From positions 1 through 14,008 of the forward strand of contig CAZHBH010000054.1 of NCBI GenBank assembly GCA_964530525.1: a stretch of DNA of 14,008 nucleotides. Reading direction: 5' to 3'. The stretch comes from CAYNQN01 sp964530525 (GTDB lineage Bacteria; Actinomycetota; Acidimicrobiia; Acidimicrobiales; Acidimicrobilacustridaceae). The position numbers were made by a program, and so were the translations under genes. The notes beneath the pieces were generated by a model. That model was not told the origin of the DNA, ran no database searches, and was given only the letters and a program-made list of their open reading frames with translations. This document shows positions 6,915 to 12,822 of the stretch, one piece after another. Position 1 is the first letter of the stretch. Each line of letters begins with the position of its first letter.

Positions 6915-7244
6915 CTAGAAGGCGTTCTGCACGACCTCCAGGCGGCCGTCGAGGATCCCGGCCACGTCGAAGCGGAGCTGCGACGCCCTCACGGGTTCGG
7001 TGGTCAGGAACTGCAGAGCCAGGCGCCGGAGCCTCTGGCGCTTCGTGTGGGTCACCGCTTCGGCGGGGGTGCCGAAGCGGGTGCTGGAGCGGGTCTTCAC
7101 CTCACAGAACACCAGCACGTCCCCTCGGCGAGCCACGATGTCGATCTCACCTTCGCGGCAGCGCCAATTGCGGGAGATCAGCTCGTAGCCGTGCCTCTGG
7201 TACCACGCAGCCGCCATGTCCTCGCCGGCGGCGCCCAGCGCCAT
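6915..7244 (-). CDS. yraN: YraN/UPF0102 family nuclease-fold protein
   Basis: This encodes a 109-residue protein of the UPF0102 family, which has a restriction-endonuclease-like (PD-(D/E)XK) fold. The signature blocks are LGAAGED near the start, RNWRCREGEIDIVA at 25-38 (D35), and the catalytic-type CEVKTR at 47-52 (E48, K50). FGTPAEAV and KRQRLRRLA follow, and RFDVAGI near 91-97. The frame is open upstream into rplS, but ATG 7244 is the only in-frame start after the rplS stop and it matches where the family begins. No good SD is visible. It lies 73 nt downstream of rplS. In many actinobacteria yraN is followed directly by comM; here the cytochrome/small-protein pair intervenes. The biochemical role of the family remains poorly defined. 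Confidence 0.9.
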   Translation of the reverse strand: MALGAAGEDMAAAWYQRHGYELISRNWRCREGEIDIVARRGDVLVFCEVKTRSSTRFGTPAEAVTHTKRQRLRRLALQFLTTEPVRASQLRFDVAGILDGRLEVVQNAF

Positions 7245-7273
7245 GCGAGCACGGGTGGCGCTGGGCCTCGAGC

Positions 7274-7290
7274 CGCCGGCAGCGCCGGCG
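7274..7290 (-). terminator. Perfect 7-bp hairpin between rplS and yraN
   Basis: CGCCGGC and GCCGGCG form a perfect stem with a 3-nt loop, 27 nt after the rplS stop. No T tract follows. It may attenuate or terminate rplS transcription before yraN, in the U-less style common in GC-rich genomes. Confidence 0.35.
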
Positions 7291-7317
7291 ACGTTCGCCT
7301 GTCGACCAGCAGAAGCG

Positions 7318-7662
7318 CTAGTTGCGCTTCTCCTTGATCTTGGCGGCCTTCCCGACGCGGTCACGTAGGTAGTACAGCTTGGCGCGGCGCACATCGCCAC
7401 GCGTCACCACCTCGATCTTCGCGATCACGGGTGAGTGGACCGGGAAGGTGCGCTCCACGCCCACGCCGAAGCTCACCTTTCGCACGGTGAAGGTCTCGCG
7501 AGCCCCCTCACCCTGACGGCGGATCACGGCGCCCTGGAACACCTGGACCCGCTCCCTGCTGCCCTCGACCACGCGCACGTGCACCTTGAGCGTGTCGCCC
7601 GGAGCGAAGTCGGGCACGTCGTCGCGCAGGCTGCGCATGTCGACCGGATCGGTGGCTTTCAT
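7318..7662 (-). CDS. rplS: 50S ribosomal protein L19
   Basis: This encodes a 114-residue L19, which sits at the interface of the two ribosomal subunits. Family signatures are present throughout: SLRDDVPDFAPGDTLKVHV, RVQVFQGAVI, ETFTVRKVSFGVGVERTFP, HSPVIAKIEVV, RGDVRRAKLYYLRD and the basic end GKAAKIKEKRN. The frame is open 13 codons further to a TTG, but ATG 7662 matches the family start. The 20 nt before it contain no SD; the nearest bases (CTCCTT) are in fact anti-SD-like. A TTGTGG-17-TATCCT promoter ends 10 nt before the ATG, so the mRNA probably has little or no leader. It follows trmD after a 195-nt gap that contains no gene, so it is likely transcribed at least partly on its own. Confidence 0.97.
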   Translation of the reverse strand: MKATDPVDMRSLRDDVPDFAPGDTLKVHVRVVEGSRERVQVFQGAVIRRQGEGARETFTVRKVSFGVGVERTFPVHSPVIAKIEVVTRGDVRRAKLYYLRDRVGKAAKIKEKRN

Positions 7663-7672
7663 AAGGAGTCGG

Positions 7673-7701
7673 AGGATAGGCCAGCCGCCCTTCGGCCACA
7701 A
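7673..7701 (-). promoter_or_regulatory. Putative rplS promoter
   Basis: On the minus strand, -35 TTGTGG (7701-7696) and -10 TATCCT (7678-7673) are separated by exactly 17 nt. The -10 is 10 nt from the rplS ATG, placing the start of transcription within a few nucleotides of the start codon. This would give L19 a transcript independent of trmD. Confidence 0.45.
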
Positions 7702-7739
7702 AGCCGGCAGCCTGGCTCCAGCGGGCTCCCTGCCCCACA

Positions 7740-7760
7740 GCGGGCGCGTGGGACGCCCGC
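7740..7760 (-). terminator. Perfect 7-bp hairpin in the trmD-rplS gap
   Basis: GCGGGCG and CGCCCGC pair perfectly around a 7-nt loop, about 97 nt after the trmD stop and upstream of the putative rplS promoter. This placement suits a terminator for the rpsP-khpA-rimM-trmD operon, but no T tract follows, so confidence is modest. Confidence 0.35.
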
Positions 7761-7857
7761 CGACCGATGAAAGCCCTGGGAGAGCGCCCTCACCGGGGAT
7801 CCTCAGGGCCCAGCGCAGGCCGATCTCGTGGCACCGGGTGCATCGCCCCGCGCCCGG

Positions 7858-8574
7858 TCACCCCAGCTCGTCCAGGCACCGACGCTCTTCGTCGGTGAGC
7901 CCTCCTCGGGCGTCTATCAGGTCCGGGCGCTTCTCGAGCGTCCGCTTCAGCGACATCGCTCGTCGCCAGCGCGCTACGGCCGCGTGGTCACCCGAGCGCA
8001 GCACCTCAGGCACCTCCAAGCCGCGCCACTCGGCCGGTCTCGTGTACTGCGGGTGCTCCAGGAGGCCGTCCATGAAGGACTCGGAGACGGCCGAGTCCTC
8101 GTTGCCCAGGACGCCGGGCACCAGCCTCGCCACAGCTTCGAGCACCACCAGGGCCGCCACCTCTCCTCCCGCCAGCACGTAGTCGCCGATCGAGAGCTCG
8201 TCGTCCACCAGGTTGGCTCGCACCCTCTCGTCCACACCTTCGTAGCGGCCGCAGAGGAGTGTGAAGCCATCGAGTCCGGCCAGCTCCTCGGCCACGCGCT
8301 GGTCGAAGCGCCTCCCACCAGGATCGAGCAGGAAGATCGGTCGTGGCGGGTCGACCGCCTCGACCGTGGCGAACACCGGCGGCGCCATGAGAACCATGCC
8401 GGCACCACCTCCGAAGGGGGCGTCGTCGACGGTGCGGTGGGGATCGCTCGTGGCGTCTCGCAGGTCGTGCGTCCTCACCTCCAGCAGCTCGCGCCTCTGC
8501 GCCCTTCCCAGGATGCTCGCGGCCACGAAGCCCTCTACGAGGTCAGGGAAGATGGTGATGACGTCGATGCGCAC
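7858..8574 (-). CDS. trmD: tRNA (guanine-N1-)-methyltransferase TrmD
   Basis: This encodes a 238-residue SPOUT enzyme that uses S-adenosylmethionine to make m1G37 in tRNA, preventing frameshifts. Family motifs are clear: MRIDVITIFPDLV at the N-terminus, DDAPFGGGAGMV near 50-61, LLCGRYEGVDERV at 107-119, and the trefoil-knot loops SIGDYVLAGGE at 128-138 and PGVLGN at 153-158. GLLEHPQYTRP at 170-180 and the C-terminal RRAMSLKRTLEKRPDL helix follow. Where E. coli has EDSF with catalytic D169, this protein has SESF, placing E165 at the general-base position. The GTG start at 8574 directly abuts the rimM stop (TGA then GTG), with GGTGGA nearby, so translation is coupled. It is the last gene of the rpsP operon. 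Confidence 0.96.
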   Translation of the reverse strand: MRIDVITIFPDLVEGFVAASILGRAQRRELLEVRTHDLRDATSDPHRTVDDAPFGGGAGMVLMAPPVFATVEAVDPPRPIFLLDPGGRRFDQRVAEELAGLDGFTLLCGRYEGVDERVRANLVDDELSIGDYVLAGGEVAALVVLEAVARLVPGVLGNEDSAVSESFMDGLLEHPQYTRPAEWRGLEVPEVLRSGDHAAVARWRRAMSLKRTLEKRPDLIDARGGLTDEERRCLDELG

Positions 8575-9051
8575 TCAGTCCACCAGGCCCGGCGGGGGAT
8601 CGATGCCCAGCCTCCTCGGCCGCTCGACCCACCCGGTCACGAAGGTCAGCGGCACGAGGGTCCCCGTGTCGAGGACGAGCAGGTCGCTGGCAGGGTTGGC
8701 CTCCACCGACTCCACCACGCCCACCGGCGCTCCCGTGGTGTCGATCACCTCTGCACCCACGAGCTCGTGGATCCACAGCGCGTCGGGATCGCCGTCGTCC
8801 TCGAGGGGCTCGGCCACGAGGACCGACCCCCTCAACGCTTCGGCAGCGTTGCGGTCGGCCACACCCTCGAACGCGACGATCCAGCGATCCTGGTGCCTTC
8901 TCGAGCCGACGACCCGCAACGTGCGCTCGCCCGATCGAAGCTCCGAGCCAGGCGCCAGGCGCGACGCTTCGGTCGTCGTGAGCTTCACCGTCACCTCGCC
9001 CCGCAGGCCGTGGGCCTTCCCTATCCAGCCGACCTCCAGGAGGTCAGCCAT
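8575..9051 (-). CDS. rimM: Ribosome maturation factor RimM
   Basis: This encodes a 158-residue 16S-processing protein that assists assembly of the 30S head near S19. The N-terminal RimM domain carries GWIGKAHGLRGEVTVK at 8-23 and the block RWIVAFEGVADRNAAEALRG at 56-75. The PRC-barrel domain covers about 88-158: LWIHELVGAEVID at 92-104, GVVESVEANPASDLLVL at 111-127, LVPL at 132-135 and the terminal IDPPPGLVD. The ATG at 9051 comes directly after the khpA stop (TAG) with no gap and no strong SD, so it is probably translated by reinitiation or coupling. The trmD GTG follows its own stop immediately. The order rpsP-khpA-rimM-trmD is a standard ribosomal operon. Confidence 0.95.
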   Translation of the reverse strand: MADLLEVGWIGKAHGLRGEVTVKLTTTEASRLAPGSELRSGERTLRVVGSRRHQDRWIVAFEGVADRNAAEALRGSVLVAEPLEDDGDPDALWIHELVGAEVIDTTGAPVGVVESVEANPASDLLVLDTGTLVPLTFVTGWVERPRRLGIDPPPGLVD

Positions 9052-9357
9052 CTAGTCGACGAACTCGACGTTGACTTCGATGTTGTCGCGCACCGCAGCT
9101 GCGCGCACGACCGTGCGGATCGACTGCGCCACCCGTCCACGCTTTCCGATGACACGGCCCATGTCGCCAGGGGCGACGAAGACGTTCAGGGTCGTGCGGT
9201 CGCCTGCGTCCTCGGTCTCGATGCGCACGGAGTCGGGATCGTCGACCAGCGACCTCACGAGGTGCTCCAGCACGGCGGTCGCCGTCGCGCCCTGCACCCG
9301 GTTGCCGTCGACGTCCTCGGCGTCCTCGTAGCCGTCGCTGTCGATCTCGTTGCTCAT
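9052..9357 (-). CDS. khpA: KH-domain RNA-binding protein KhpA
   Basis: This encodes a 101-residue protein with a single KH domain. Residues 26-50 form the first helix and strand (ATAVLEHLVRSLVDDPDSV). The RNA-binding GXXG loop is GKRG at 71-74, within DMGRVIGKRGRVAQSI. A strand ending in EVNVEFVD closes the domain. An acidic extension of about 20 residues precedes it. In other bacteria KhpA pairs with KhpB/Jag and influences cell-wall synthesis and mRNA fate; no khpB is in this window. The ATG at 9357 overlaps the rpsP stop in an ATGA arrangement. GGAGG lies 7 nt upstream, which favours it over an in-frame GTG at 9297 that would remove the acidic tail. Confidence 0.93.
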   Translation of the reverse strand: MSNEIDSDGYEDAEDVDGNRVQGATATAVLEHLVRSLVDDPDSVRIETEDAGDRTTLNVFVAPGDMGRVIGKRGRVAQSIRTVVRAAAVRDNIEVNVEFVD

Positions 9358-9836
9358 GAGCCATCCTCCGGGGTGCCCTCTGCCTGCTCGGGCTCGGGGC
9401 TCTCTTCGACCGCAGGCTCGGGGGAGGTTCCGTCGGCGAGGTCGCCGGGAGCGGCCTCGGCCTCGGCCTCGGGGGCCGGTGCACTGGGCTCGTCGATCAC
9501 GGCTGTGGCGGTGGTCGCACCGGTCGCTTCGGGTGTGGTGCCCGACGGGGCTGCAGCCGACACGGTGGAGCCGGCCGGCGCGCCGCCCTTGAACTCGCCC
9601 CAGGTGCCCGTGATCTCGAGCAGCTTGCGGACGGTCTCGGTGGGCTGGGCGCCCTTGCGCAACCAGACCAGGGCCTTGTCGCTCTCGATGTTGACGACGG
9701 AGGGTTCCTGGCGGGGGTCGTAGTGGCCCAAGATCTCGATGAACCTGCCGTCGCGGGGCGAGCGGCTGTCGGCCGCGACGATCCGGTAGGTGGGCTGCTT
9801 CTTCTTGCCCATCCGCATGAGGCGGAGCTTTACCAC
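9354..9836 (-). CDS. rpsP: 30S ribosomal protein S16 with long acidic tail
   Basis: This encodes a 160-residue S16. The family core occupies residues 1-85: VKLRLMRMGKKKQPTYRIVAADSR, DGRFIEILGHYDP, and ALVWLRKGAQPTETVRKLL. After it comes a tail of about 75 residues rich in Ala, Pro, Glu and Thr that ends strongly acidic. Typical S16 is 80-100 residues; extended tails are known in actinobacteria, including mycobacteria. The frame is open further upstream to 9899, but the GTG at 9836 matches the family start and has AAAGAG 8 nt before it. A GC-rich hairpin lies just upstream of that SD. The gene is first in the rpsP-khpA-rimM-trmD operon and overlaps khpA by 4 nt. It is separated from ffh by 133 nt. 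Confidence 0.95.
   Translation of the reverse strand: MVKLRLMRMGKKKQPTYRIVAADSRSPRDGRFIEILGHYDPRQEPSVVNIESDKALVWLRKGAQPTETVRKLLEITGTWGEFKGGAPAGSTVSAAAPSGTTPEATGATTATAVIDEPSAPAPEAEAEAAPGDLADGTSPEPAVEESPEPEQAEGTPEDGS
9365..9369 (-). promoter_or_regulatory. Shine-Dalgarno of khpA
   Basis: GGAGG inside the last codons of rpsP, with a 7-nt spacer to the ATG at 9357. It decides in favour of the long form of KhpA with its acidic N-terminal extension. Confidence 0.7.
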
Positions 9837-9854
9837 GACACCATCTCTTTCTCG

Positions 9855-9871
9855 GGGCCCCTGTCGGGCCC
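9855..9871 (-). promoter_or_regulatory. GC-rich hairpin in the rpsP leader
   Basis: Two copies of the self-complementary GGGCCC separated by 5 nt can form a 6-bp all-GC stem that ends a few nucleotides before the rpsP SD. It could modulate S16 translation or end an upstream transcript; the sequence cannot say which. A second small stem (CCGCC/GGCGG) lies at 9882-9895. Confidence 0.25.
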
Positions 9872-9914
9872 ACGTACCTTTCCGCCGGTTGGCGGCCAAA
9901 CATGGTGACCTGAT

Positions 9915-9943
9915 GAGGCTCCGGGATCAAGCCCAGAGCCCTC
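9915..9943 (-). terminator. Imperfect hairpin downstream of ffh
   Basis: Pairing segments GAG/CTC, GCTC/GAGC and GGG/CCC, interrupted by one bulge and one mismatch, form a 10-bp stem with a 6-nt loop, 26 nt after the ffh stop. No T tract follows. A U-less terminator of the ftsY-ffh unit is plausible. Confidence 0.3.
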
Positions 9944-9969
9944 AGGCCGGTCGCCGAGGGGCGGTCGGC

Positions 9970-11451
9970 CTAGCGGCCCAGCCCTCCGCCAGGCATCCCG
10001 GGAAGGCCGCCTCCCCGCTCCAGGTCCTCCAGCGAAGGCATCGTCGACGGATCGAAGTCGGGCAGGCTCAACGGCGCCGTCGTGCGCTTCGAGCCCCCCT
10101 TCGGGGTCACGCGGCCGCCACCCTTGCCGGTCTTGCGCCCCTTGCGGGCCTTGCGCATGCGCCTCCCGCCGAGACCGCCCATGCGCTTCATCATCTTCGA
10201 GACGTCCTTGAACTGCCGGATCAGCTCGCTCACCTGCGAGGGCTGGGTGCCCGACCCCTGCGCTATCCGCGTCCGCCGAGAGGCGTCGACGAGGTCCACA
10301 TCGGCGCGCTCCTCGGGCGTCATCGACCGGATGATCGCCTCGATGCGCGCCACCTGGCGGTCGTCGATCTGGGCGTTCCGTGCCTCTGCAGGCAGCCCCG
10401 GCATCATCCCGAGCAGTCCCGACAGCGGACCCATTTTCTTGATCTGCTGCATCTGGTCGAGGAAGTCGTCGAGGGTGAACTGGCCCTCCAGGAGCTTCGC
10501 CGCAGCGGCCTCGGCCTCCTCTGCTTCGTACACCTCCTCGGCCTTCTCGATGAGGCTGAGCACGTCACCCATGCCGAGGATTCGCCCGGCCAGCCGGTCG
10601 GGGTGGAAGAGGTCGAAGTCGTCGACCTTCTCCCCGGTGGAGGCGAACGCGATCGGCCTCCCCACGACCTCCTTGACCGAGAGGGCCGCTCCACCACGGG
10701 CGTCTCCGTCGAGCTTGGTCAGGATCACGCCGTCGAGCTCTAGGGTCTCGTGGAAGGCCTGGGCCGTGGTCACGGCGTCCTGGCCGGTCATGGCGTCGAT
10801 CACCAGGAACGTGTAGCGGGGATCCACCGCCTCGGAGATGCGGCGCACCTGGTCCATCAGCTCCGCGTCCAGGGCGAGGCGGCCGGCGGTGTCGACGATC
10901 ACGACGTCTCGCCCGGTGCTGCGTGCCTCGCCGATCGAGCGCGAAGCCAGCTCCACCGGGTCGCCGGGCTCGCTGAACACGGGAACGTCGATCTGGCGGC
11001 CGAGCGTTCGTAGCTGCTCGACGGCGGCGGGGCGCTGGAGGTCTGCGCCCACAAGGAGGGGATGGCGGCCCTGAGCCTTGAACCAGCGCGCCAGCTTCGC
11101 CGAGTTGGTGGTCTTGCCCGAGCCCTGGAGACCTGCCATCAACACGACGGTGGGTGGCCGGGAGCTGTACGACACCCGGAAGGACTCGCCTCCGAGGGTC
11201 GCCGTCAGCTCCTCGTTGACCACCTTTATGACCTGCTGAGCAGGGCTGAGGGCGGCGCTCAGCTCGGCTCCCGCGCAGCGCTCCCTGACGCGGCCCACGA
11301 AGCTCTTGACGACGTCGATGTTGACGTCGGCCTCGAGCAGGGCCAGCCGGATCTCCCTCAGGACCTCGTCGAGGTCGGCGTCGCTAAGGCGCCCCCGACC
11401 TCGGAGCCGCTTGAAGATGCCGTCGAAGCGTTCAGTCAGGGCGTCGAACAT
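9970..11451 (-). CDS. ffh: Signal recognition particle GTPase Ffh
   Basis: This encodes a 493-residue SRP54 homologue. The family binds 4.5S RNA and signal sequences and delivers nascent membrane proteins to FtsY. The N domain covers about residues 1-95 (LREIRLALLEADVN). The G domain carries G1 GLQGSGKTT at 107-115, ADLQRPAA near 136-143, DTAGR at 187-191, TKLD at 245-248 and the GEKVDDFDLF closing loop at 273-282. The Met-rich M domain covers about 320-430 and includes the RNA-binding SRRTRIAQGSG at 391-401. A basic Gly/Lys-rich stretch and a flexible GGGLPGMPGG end follow, giving the long C-terminus typical of actinobacteria. The ATG at 11451 has no SD but TAGCAT lies 9 nt upstream, suggesting a leaderless mRNA. 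It is 69 nt downstream of ftsY. The 4.5S RNA gene is not in this window. Confidence 0.97.
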   Translation of the reverse strand: MFDALTERFDGIFKRLRGRGRLSDADLDEVLREIRLALLEADVNIDVVKSFVGRVRERCAGAELSAALSPAQQVIKVVNEELTATLGGESFRVSYSSRPPTVVLMAGLQGSGKTTNSAKLARWFKAQGRHPLLVGADLQRPAAVEQLRTLGRQIDVPVFSEPGDPVELASRSIGEARSTGRDVVIVDTAGRLALDAELMDQVRRISEAVDPRYTFLVIDAMTGQDAVTTAQAFHETLELDGVILTKLDGDARGGAALSVKEVVGRPIAFASTGEKVDDFDLFHPDRLAGRILGMGDVLSLIEKAEEVYEAEEAEAAAAKLLEGQFTLDDFLDQMQQIKKMGPLSGLLGMMPGLPAEARNAQIDDRQVARIEAIIRSMTPEERADVDLVDASRRTRIAQGSGTQPSQVSELIRQFKDVSKMMKRMGGLGGRRMRKARKGRKTGKGGGRVTPKGGSKRTTAPLSLPDFDPSTMPSLEDLERGGGLPGMPGGGLGR

Positions 11452-11460
11452 GAGGGACCG

Positions 11461-11466
11461 ATGCTA
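11461..11466 (-). promoter_or_regulatory. Putative -10 element of ffh
   Basis: TAGCAT (fits TANNNT) lies 9 nt before the ffh ATG in a 69-nt gap with no SD. This would place transcription initiation 2-3 nt upstream of the start codon. No convincing -35 is visible. Confidence 0.35.
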
Positions 11467-11520
11467 TCGACCTCGGGGCTGCCGTAGACCAGCCTCGGCG
11501 AGGCGGCCTCGACGCGCAGC

Positions 11521-12687
11521 TCAGGGGAGGAGCGCGTCCACGAACTCGTCGGGGTCGAACGGCACCAGATCTTCTGCGCTCTCACCCACGCCCACGAGCT
11601 TCACGGGGAGACCGAGATCGGCCTGGATGGCTACGACGATCCCACCCTTCGCCGAGCCGTCGAGCTTGGTGAGCACCACGCCGGTCACGTCTGTCGCCTC
11701 GGCGAACTGCCTGGCCTGGGTGAGCCCGTTCTGGCCGGTGGTGGCGTCGATCACGAGGAGGACCTCGGTGACGGTGCCCGCCCCCTTGCCTGCCACCCGA
11801 CGGACCTTGGTGAGCTCCTCCATGAGGTTCACCTTGGTGTGCAGCCGTCCGGCGGTGTCCGCAAGGACGAGATCGCCCCCCCTCGCGGCCGCAGCCTCCA
11901 CGGCGTCGTACACCACGGCGCTGGGATCGGCCCCCTCGTCGCCCTTCACCAGGTCTGCTCCCACCCGCTCAGCCCAGATCTCCAGCTGCTCGGTGGCGGC
12001 CGCGCGGAAGGTGTCGCCCGCGGCCATCACCACCTTGCGGCCCTCGCCCACCGCCTGCTGGCCCACCTTCCCGATGGTGGTGGTCTTGCCCACCCCGTTG
12101 ACGCCCACGAACAGCCACACCGAAGGCGGCTGGTCTGCCATCCGCAGGCTGCGGTCTGCCCCGCCCAGGTCGGACTTGAGCGTCTCCCTGAGCGCTGCGA
12201 GGAGCTGTTCGCCGTCGACGAGCCTCTCGTCTGCCACGCGAGCCCTGAGCCTCGTCAGGAGGTCGGTGGTGGCGGACACACCCACGTCGGCGCGGATGAG
12301 CGCCTCCTCCAGCTCCTCCCAGGCGCCCTCGTCGATCTTGGCCCTGCCCGCCAGCGCTCCCACGTAGCCGGCGAGCGCGCTGCGCGCCTTGCCCAGCCTG
12401 TCGCGCAAGCGAGGAGCCGGCTTCGCCGGCTCGATCATGGCTGTTGCTGCAACCCCCTCGAGATCTCCGGGCGGCCCGTCGGGTGCGTCGGGCAGATCTT
12501 CGGATGCCGGGACCGGTTCGGCCTCGGCCACCGAGGAGCGCTCGGGGGCGCGACGATCGTCGGTTCGGACGTCTGGGCGGGTGGGCGGGGGCTCGAGGAG
12601 CTCACCCCGCCTACGCCTCGTGGCGACGAGGGCAACGGCGCCCACCAGCAGGACCACGACGACGATCGCTACGAGAAGTATCTCCAT
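11521..12687 (-). CDS. ftsY: SRP receptor FtsY, membrane-anchored
   Basis: This encodes a 388-residue receptor for the signal recognition particle. Residues 2-23 form a hydrophobic transmembrane anchor followed by RRRR, an arrangement common in actinobacterial FtsY and different from the acidic A domain of E. coli. A Pro/Asp/Glu-rich linker of about 65 residues leads to the N domain (about 93-180) and the G domain. The GTPase motifs are G1 GVNGVGKTT at 195-203, AAGDTFRAAA at 222-231, DTAGR at 277-281, TKLD at 340-343 and GVGESAEDL at 366-374. The C-terminal PFDPDEFVDALL is diagnostic. The ATG at 12687 lacks an SD; TAAGCT is 9 nt upstream. It is followed by ffh, so both SRP GTPases are adjacent. 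The smc gene, often upstream of ftsY, is not adjacent here. Confidence 0.96.
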   Translation of the reverse strand: MEILLVAIVVVVLLVGAVALVATRRRRGELLEPPPTRPDVRTDDRRAPERSSVAEAEPVPASEDLPDAPDGPPGDLEGVAATAMIEPAKPAPRLRDRLGKARSALAGYVGALAGRAKIDEGAWEELEEALIRADVGVSATTDLLTRLRARVADERLVDGEQLLAALRETLKSDLGGADRSLRMADQPPSVWLFVGVNGVGKTTTIGKVGQQAVGEGRKVVMAAGDTFRAAATEQLEIWAERVGADLVKGDEGADPSAVVYDAVEAAAARGGDLVLADTAGRLHTKVNLMEELTKVRRVAGKGAGTVTEVLLVIDATTGQNGLTQARQFAEATDVTGVVLTKLDGSAKGGIVVAIQADLGLPVKLVGVGESAEDLVPFDPDEFVDALLP

Positions 12688-12696
12688 GGCGAGCGC

Positions 12697-12702
12697 AGCT
12701 TA
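12697..12702 (-). promoter_or_regulatory. Putative -10 element of ftsY
   Basis: TAAGCT (fits TANNNT) ends 9 nt before the ftsY ATG, and no SD is present, which suggests a leaderless or near-leaderless mRNA. The candidate lies downstream of the strong hairpin at 12750-12795, as expected for a separate transcription unit. The -35 is not recognisable. Confidence 0.35.
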
Positions 12703-12749
12703 GGACGTGATCGATCCGCTCAGGTCCCCCGAGTTGGGCTTCGACAGGC

Positions 12750-12795
12750 CCATCAGGGCCGGCTCACGCCCTACGCGGTGAGCCGGCCCTGATGG
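12750..12795 (-). terminator. Perfect 18-bp inverted repeat after htrA
   Basis: The arms at 12750-12767 and 12778-12795 are perfectly complementary over 18 bp (CCATCAGGGCC... against ...GGCCCTGATGG), around a 10-nt loop. The repeat begins 27 nt after the htrA stop. No T tract follows on either strand, so this is an I-shaped, U-less terminator as reported for high-GC actinobacteria. It is the strongest secondary structure in the window and separates htrA from ftsY. Confidence 0.7.
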
Positions 12796-12822
12796 CTGCT
12801 GCCGAGGCGGGCGCCTTTGCCC

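Noticed and set aside
7828..9723. Plus-strand open frame of 631 codons, antisense to trmD, rimM, khpA and rpsP
   Set aside because: It mirrors four well-recognised minus-strand genes, has no recognisable domain, and is rich in Arg, His, Gly and Val as expected for a complementary frame in GC-rich DNA. The same holds for long plus-strand frames at 345-1391, 1572-2627, 3929-5143 and 4600-5679.
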